Source: an uncultured bacterium (GTDB lineage Bacteria; Cyanobacteriota; Vampirovibrionia; Gastranaerophilales; Gastranaerophilaceae). From it: a stretch of 17,210 nucleotides of DNA. Every line of letters begins with the position of its first letter. Position 1 is the stretch's first letter. Shown here piece by piece: positions 15,387 through 17,210 of the stretch. Under the pieces are notes generated by a model that searched no databases, had not been told where the DNA came from, and worked only from the letters and a program-made list of their open reading frames with translations. The stretch lies in contig USFB01000039.1 of NCBI GenBank assembly GCA_900553895.1, forward strand, positions 1-17,210. The letters are read 5' to 3'. Position numbers and translations under genes: made by a program.

Positions 15387-15459
15387 ATTTTACAAATAAT
15401 GTTAGTGCTACTATGAATAGCGTTGCTACGAATAGTAGCATTATTATTTTGTCAATCAC
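15382..15459 (-). CDS. 25-aa hydrophobic peptide, type I toxin-like
   Basis: A GTG start preceded by AAGGAGGG at 7 bases opens a 25-codon frame. The product begins MIDKIIMLLFVATLFIVAL and ends LFVKS: a short charged N-terminus, one membrane-spanning helix and a C-terminal Lys. Short single-helix peptides with a strong ribosome binding site and a very structured mRNA are typical of TxpA/holin-like type I toxins, which damage the membrane when their antisense RNA is lost. The coding strand also folds back on itself (TGCTACTAT/ATAGTAGCA, 15406-15440). It has its own promoter candidate. A harmless leader or membrane regulator peptide is the alternative. No exact family match can be claimed. Confidence 0.68.
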   Translation of the reverse strand: MIDKIIMLLFVATLFIVALTLFVKS

Positions 15460-15538
15460 AGCCTTACCCTCCTTTTTACCACCGATTTCTTAGTAAACTC
15501 ATGTGTGGGCAAAGGTTGGTGATACTACCCTGATTCGC

Positions 15539-15567
15539 ATACTATCATGAATTCTTATATTTGTCTA
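15539..15567 (-). promoter_or_regulatory. Promoter of the small peptide gene
   Basis: On the minus strand TAGACA (15562-15567), a 17-bp spacer and TAGTAT (15539-15544) would start an mRNA with a leader of about 70 bases. The -35 belongs to a perfect dyad TGTCTA-TTT-TAGACA (15562-15576) that also overlaps a plus-strand promoter candidate (TTGTCT 15561-15566, TATACT 15586-15591, 19-bp spacer) for the next gene. Confidence 0.45.
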
Positions 15568-15712
15568 TTTTAGACATTGTTCTAATATACTATTGCCAAA
15601 CTCTATCACAACTGCTATTATAAACACAGGGATTAATCTAGTGATAATATCAGCGATAACAAACAAAATTTTTAATACACAATATAATCAAAGACATAAC
15701 ACACAGCCACAA

Positions 15713-16711
15713 ATGTCTTTAGCTTCACCGTCTTTTCAAGCATCAACATCAGCAGGCACACCATTACGCAAATTAAAAAACGTAGTTTGCCCTTATTTTG
15801 GCGTAAAAATGATTACAAGTGCGGAACTTCCAAGATTAGAAATCAAAATTGACAGATGTCAAAATGTCGGCCAAGTTGTCAAGCTTCTAAAACCTTACAA
15901 AAGCTTTATGCAAAAAACAGAGAAAAAAGTCTTTAAAATGTTTGAAGAATATTCAAAAGAAAAACCTGAAGAAATCTTACCGAATATTTTGAAAATACAT
16001 TATAACGAAGCATTGACTAAATTAAAGTTAGAAGAATTCAACGTTTTAGATGATGTAGACAAAATTTCATTAAAACTTTCACCGGAACAAGCACTGGCCG
16101 TTCACCATAAAACAACCCGTTGTAGACAAGTTATTATAGATAATAAACAAGGCGCAACTTTCAAACGTCAAGTACTTTTGGGTTCTTTAGACGAAATCAA
16201 ACCCAAACGTGGAGAAAAGAAGATTTATGAAAGTTTAAAGGATAGAGCCTTGTATCTTCCAACTTCAGGTACGAGCGAAAATGCCTTTATAGTAAAATAT
16301 GCTGACCGCTCACAAGAAGAAATCGCCAAAAGACTTGTTCGTGCATCAGCCGGAACAATAGAACACGTAAGACCAAATTCCAAAAACGGTGAAAACGATA
16401 TCGCTAATTTTATGTTGGTTTCAGCAAACGCTAATAGCTTAAGATCAAACATGCCTTTGAGTAAATTTATGGATAGATTTCCGGCTGTTTTAAGAAATTG
16501 TCAAAAATATATAAATCAAATAATTTCAATAATCCATTCCGGCGGTTTAAGGGGAAATGAGGATTACCCTTATAAGATAAAAAAGACACTGGAAAGAGAA
16601 TCCGGTGGTAAAATAAATTTGAACTTAGATGAGTTTTGCTATAGCGAAAAAGATGCAAAACGACTTGCCAGAAGCGCGTTTATGAAACATAAACGTAGGG
16701 CAAAACACTAA
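15713..16711 (+). CDS. HNH-like nuclease-related protein
   Basis: The C-terminal half holds an HNH-type core: ASAGTIEHVRPNSKNGENDIANFMLVSANANSLRSNMPL, with the EH dyad, NDIANF and the later Asn in the family's usual places. Residues 20-30 read CPYFGVKM, where a zinc knuckle would have CPYCG, so one metal ligand is missing. The second half of a usual C-x2-C pair is not seen near the HNH core either. The ATG at 15713 is preferred since MSLASPSFQA looks like a natural N-terminus. An in-frame TTG at 15593 adds 40 residues, but neither start has a good ribosome binding site. Gene and small peptide lie together between the 28-bp inverted repeats. Activity is uncertain. Confidence 0.68.
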   Translation: MSLASPSFQASTSAGTPLRKLKNVVCPYFGVKMITSAELPRLEIKIDRCQNVGQVVKLLKPYKSFMQKTEKKVFKMFEEYSKEKPEEILPNILKIHYNEALTKLKLEEFNVLDDVDKISLKLSPEQALAVHHKTTRCRQVIIDNKQGATFKRQVLLGSLDEIKPKRGEKKIYESLKDRALYLPTSGTSENAFIVKYADRSQEEIAKRLVRASAGTIEHVRPNSKNGENDIANFMLVSANANSLRSNMPLSKFMDRFPAVLRNCQKYINQIISIIHSGGLRGNEDYPYKIKKTLERESGGKINLNLDEFCYSEKDAKRLARSAFMKHKRRAKH

Positions 16712-16757
16712 CCTTATCTGACAGTTGAGCATATTTGCCCAACAATAAAAATTTTAA

Positions 16758-16785
16758 GTCAAGTAGGTTGGGCTTTCAGCCCAAC
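16758..16785 (-). repeat. 28-bp repeat, copy B (inverted)
   Basis: This is the exact reverse complement of 15272-15299; the identity stops sharply at both ends. It lies 46 bases after the stop of the HNH-like gene, so each copy sits just downstream of a plus-strand gene. A mobile-unit border or a dispersed REP-like terminator repeat are both possible. Confidence 0.9.
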
Positions 16786-16811
16786 GAAATTATTTTATTT
16801 TTATAGAAAAA

Positions 16812-16834
16812 GGGCGGAAGCTTCGCTTCCGCCC
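16812..16834. repeat. GC-rich perfect hairpin
   Basis: GGGCGGAAGC and GCTTCCGCCC pair over 10 bp around TTC. It stands out in this AT-rich DNA. Like the 28-bp repeat it has a three-base TTC/GAA loop, which suggests a second family of REP-like dispersed repeats. It may also act as a terminator barrier. Confidence 0.7.
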
Positions 16835-16977
16835 ACATGCCCGTGAGAGGCAATAGAAAATTTTAAAAAGTGCTAGTTCCCTAACCCTTTATAGGAACTC
16901 TGCCGAAAAAAGTTGACTAAATGTCAAGTTTTTGAGAGGTCAGTTAGGGTGGGGGCTGATGAGTAACCCCATGCTCC
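16835..16977. other. Structured non-coding stretch
   Basis: Possible pairings are AGTTCC/GGAACT (16875-16880, 16894-16899), CCCTAAC/GTTAGGG (16879-16885, 16943-16949), TTGAC/GTCAA (16913-16917, 16923-16927) and GGGG/CCCC (about 16951-16970). The first two exclude each other. No protein gene is seen. It may be the 3' region of the coiled-coil gene or a small RNA; neither can be shown. Confidence 0.3.
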
Positions 16978-17210
16978 CTATTTTTCCAACTTCTCTATTC
17001 TTTTTTCAATGTTCTTAATTTCTTCTTGCAATTCAGAATTCGTTTTTAACAAATCAGAATTTACCTTTTGCAACTCAGCATTTTCTTTTTCTAATTTTTC
17101 AATTTTAGAATTAATACCATTAATATTTTCAAGGATTTCAGAAATCTTACTATCTAATTCCTTAACCGCATTAATCACTGCATAGAACATGTCTTCAAGA
17201 CGAATTCTTA
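16978..17210 (-). CDS. Coiled-coil C-terminus of a protein cut by the right edge
   Basis: The frame stays open to the edge. The visible end reads RIRLEDMFYAVINAVKELDSK, then about 50 residues of Glu/Lys/Asn heptads (KIEKLEKENAELQ, then NSELQEEIKNIEKRIEKLEK) up to the stop. The Met encoded at 17190 has no ribosome binding site, so it is internal. A short AVINAVKELD-type helix followed by a C-terminal coiled coil is the usual end of S74-type (endosialidase/tail-fibre) chaperone domains, and also of many surface proteins. Only the coiled coil is certain. Confidence 0.6.
   Translation of the reverse strand, partial: RIRLEDMFYAVINAVKELDSKISEILENINGINSKIEKLEKENAELQKVNSDLLKTNSELQEEIKNIEKRIEKLEK

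Noticed and set aside
16951..16980. CTGATGAG as a hammerhead ribozyme core
   Set aside because: No following GAAA core or cleavage-site stem could be found in a suitable position.
1..17210. CRISPR arrays, rRNA genes, IS transposases, phage structural or conjugation genes
   Set aside because: No regularly spaced direct repeats, rRNA signatures, DDE or HUH transposase, capsid, tail or relaxase motifs were seen.

Overview
The window is low-GC bacterial chromosome with a roughly 10.1-kb integrated element in its left-centre. The host looks like a gut Vampirovibrionia/Gastranaerophilales-type bacterium ('Melainabacteria'). This is an inference from the divergent membrane pyrophosphatase, the RseP/TrmB neighbourhood, the SFQA-type N-terminus of the 15.7-kb gene and the codon bias. 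No marker in the window proves it, and a low-GC Firmicute relative is the main alternative.

Layout. 1-2816 is core: a tRNA-His cut by the left edge (minus strand), the membrane pyrophosphatase hppA (minus) with a good promoter and terminator, and a divergent tRNA-Leu(UAG). 2817-12914 is the element. Next to the tRNA is a large serine recombinase whose stop codon lies inside the tRNA gene. Upstream of it on the same strand are a second large serine recombinase, an AAA+/MCM-like helicase, and a 38-aa ORF too short to be obvious. A gene-free stretch of about 0.6 kb follows. The cargo is a three-gene operon of exported proteins (lipoprotein/TPR protein, small Cys-containing protein, WG-repeat protein), a MerR-type regulator, and a convergent gene of unknown function. 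12918-15266 is core again: a terminator, a TrmB-family regulator (minus) and the site-2 protease rseP (plus). 15267-17210 is accessory-looking: a 28-bp perfect inverted repeat encloses a 25-codon hydrophobic, type I toxin-like peptide gene and an HNH-like gene. Further right are hairpins and the coiled-coil end of a gene that runs off the right edge.

Main idea. A helicase followed by two tandem large serine recombinases is the plan of staphylococcal cassette chromosome (SCC) elements (cch-ccrA-ccrB). Here it sits in a probable non-staphylococcal genome at the 3' end of a tRNA-Leu gene. Joining the proposed ends in silico gives a site with clear dyad symmetry, as expected for the attP of a serine integrase. 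It also restores a tRNA-Leu followed within a few bases by a perfect intrinsic terminator. The model predicts that the C-terminus of the tRNA-proximal recombinase differs between integrated and circular forms.

How the parts may work together. The recombinases would excise and insert the element, the helicase could replicate the excised circle, and the gene-free stretch is the natural place for an origin and control region. The exported cargo operon presumably gives an envelope-related trait whose nature cannot be read from the sequence. The 15.4-kb peptide locus is a separate small system.
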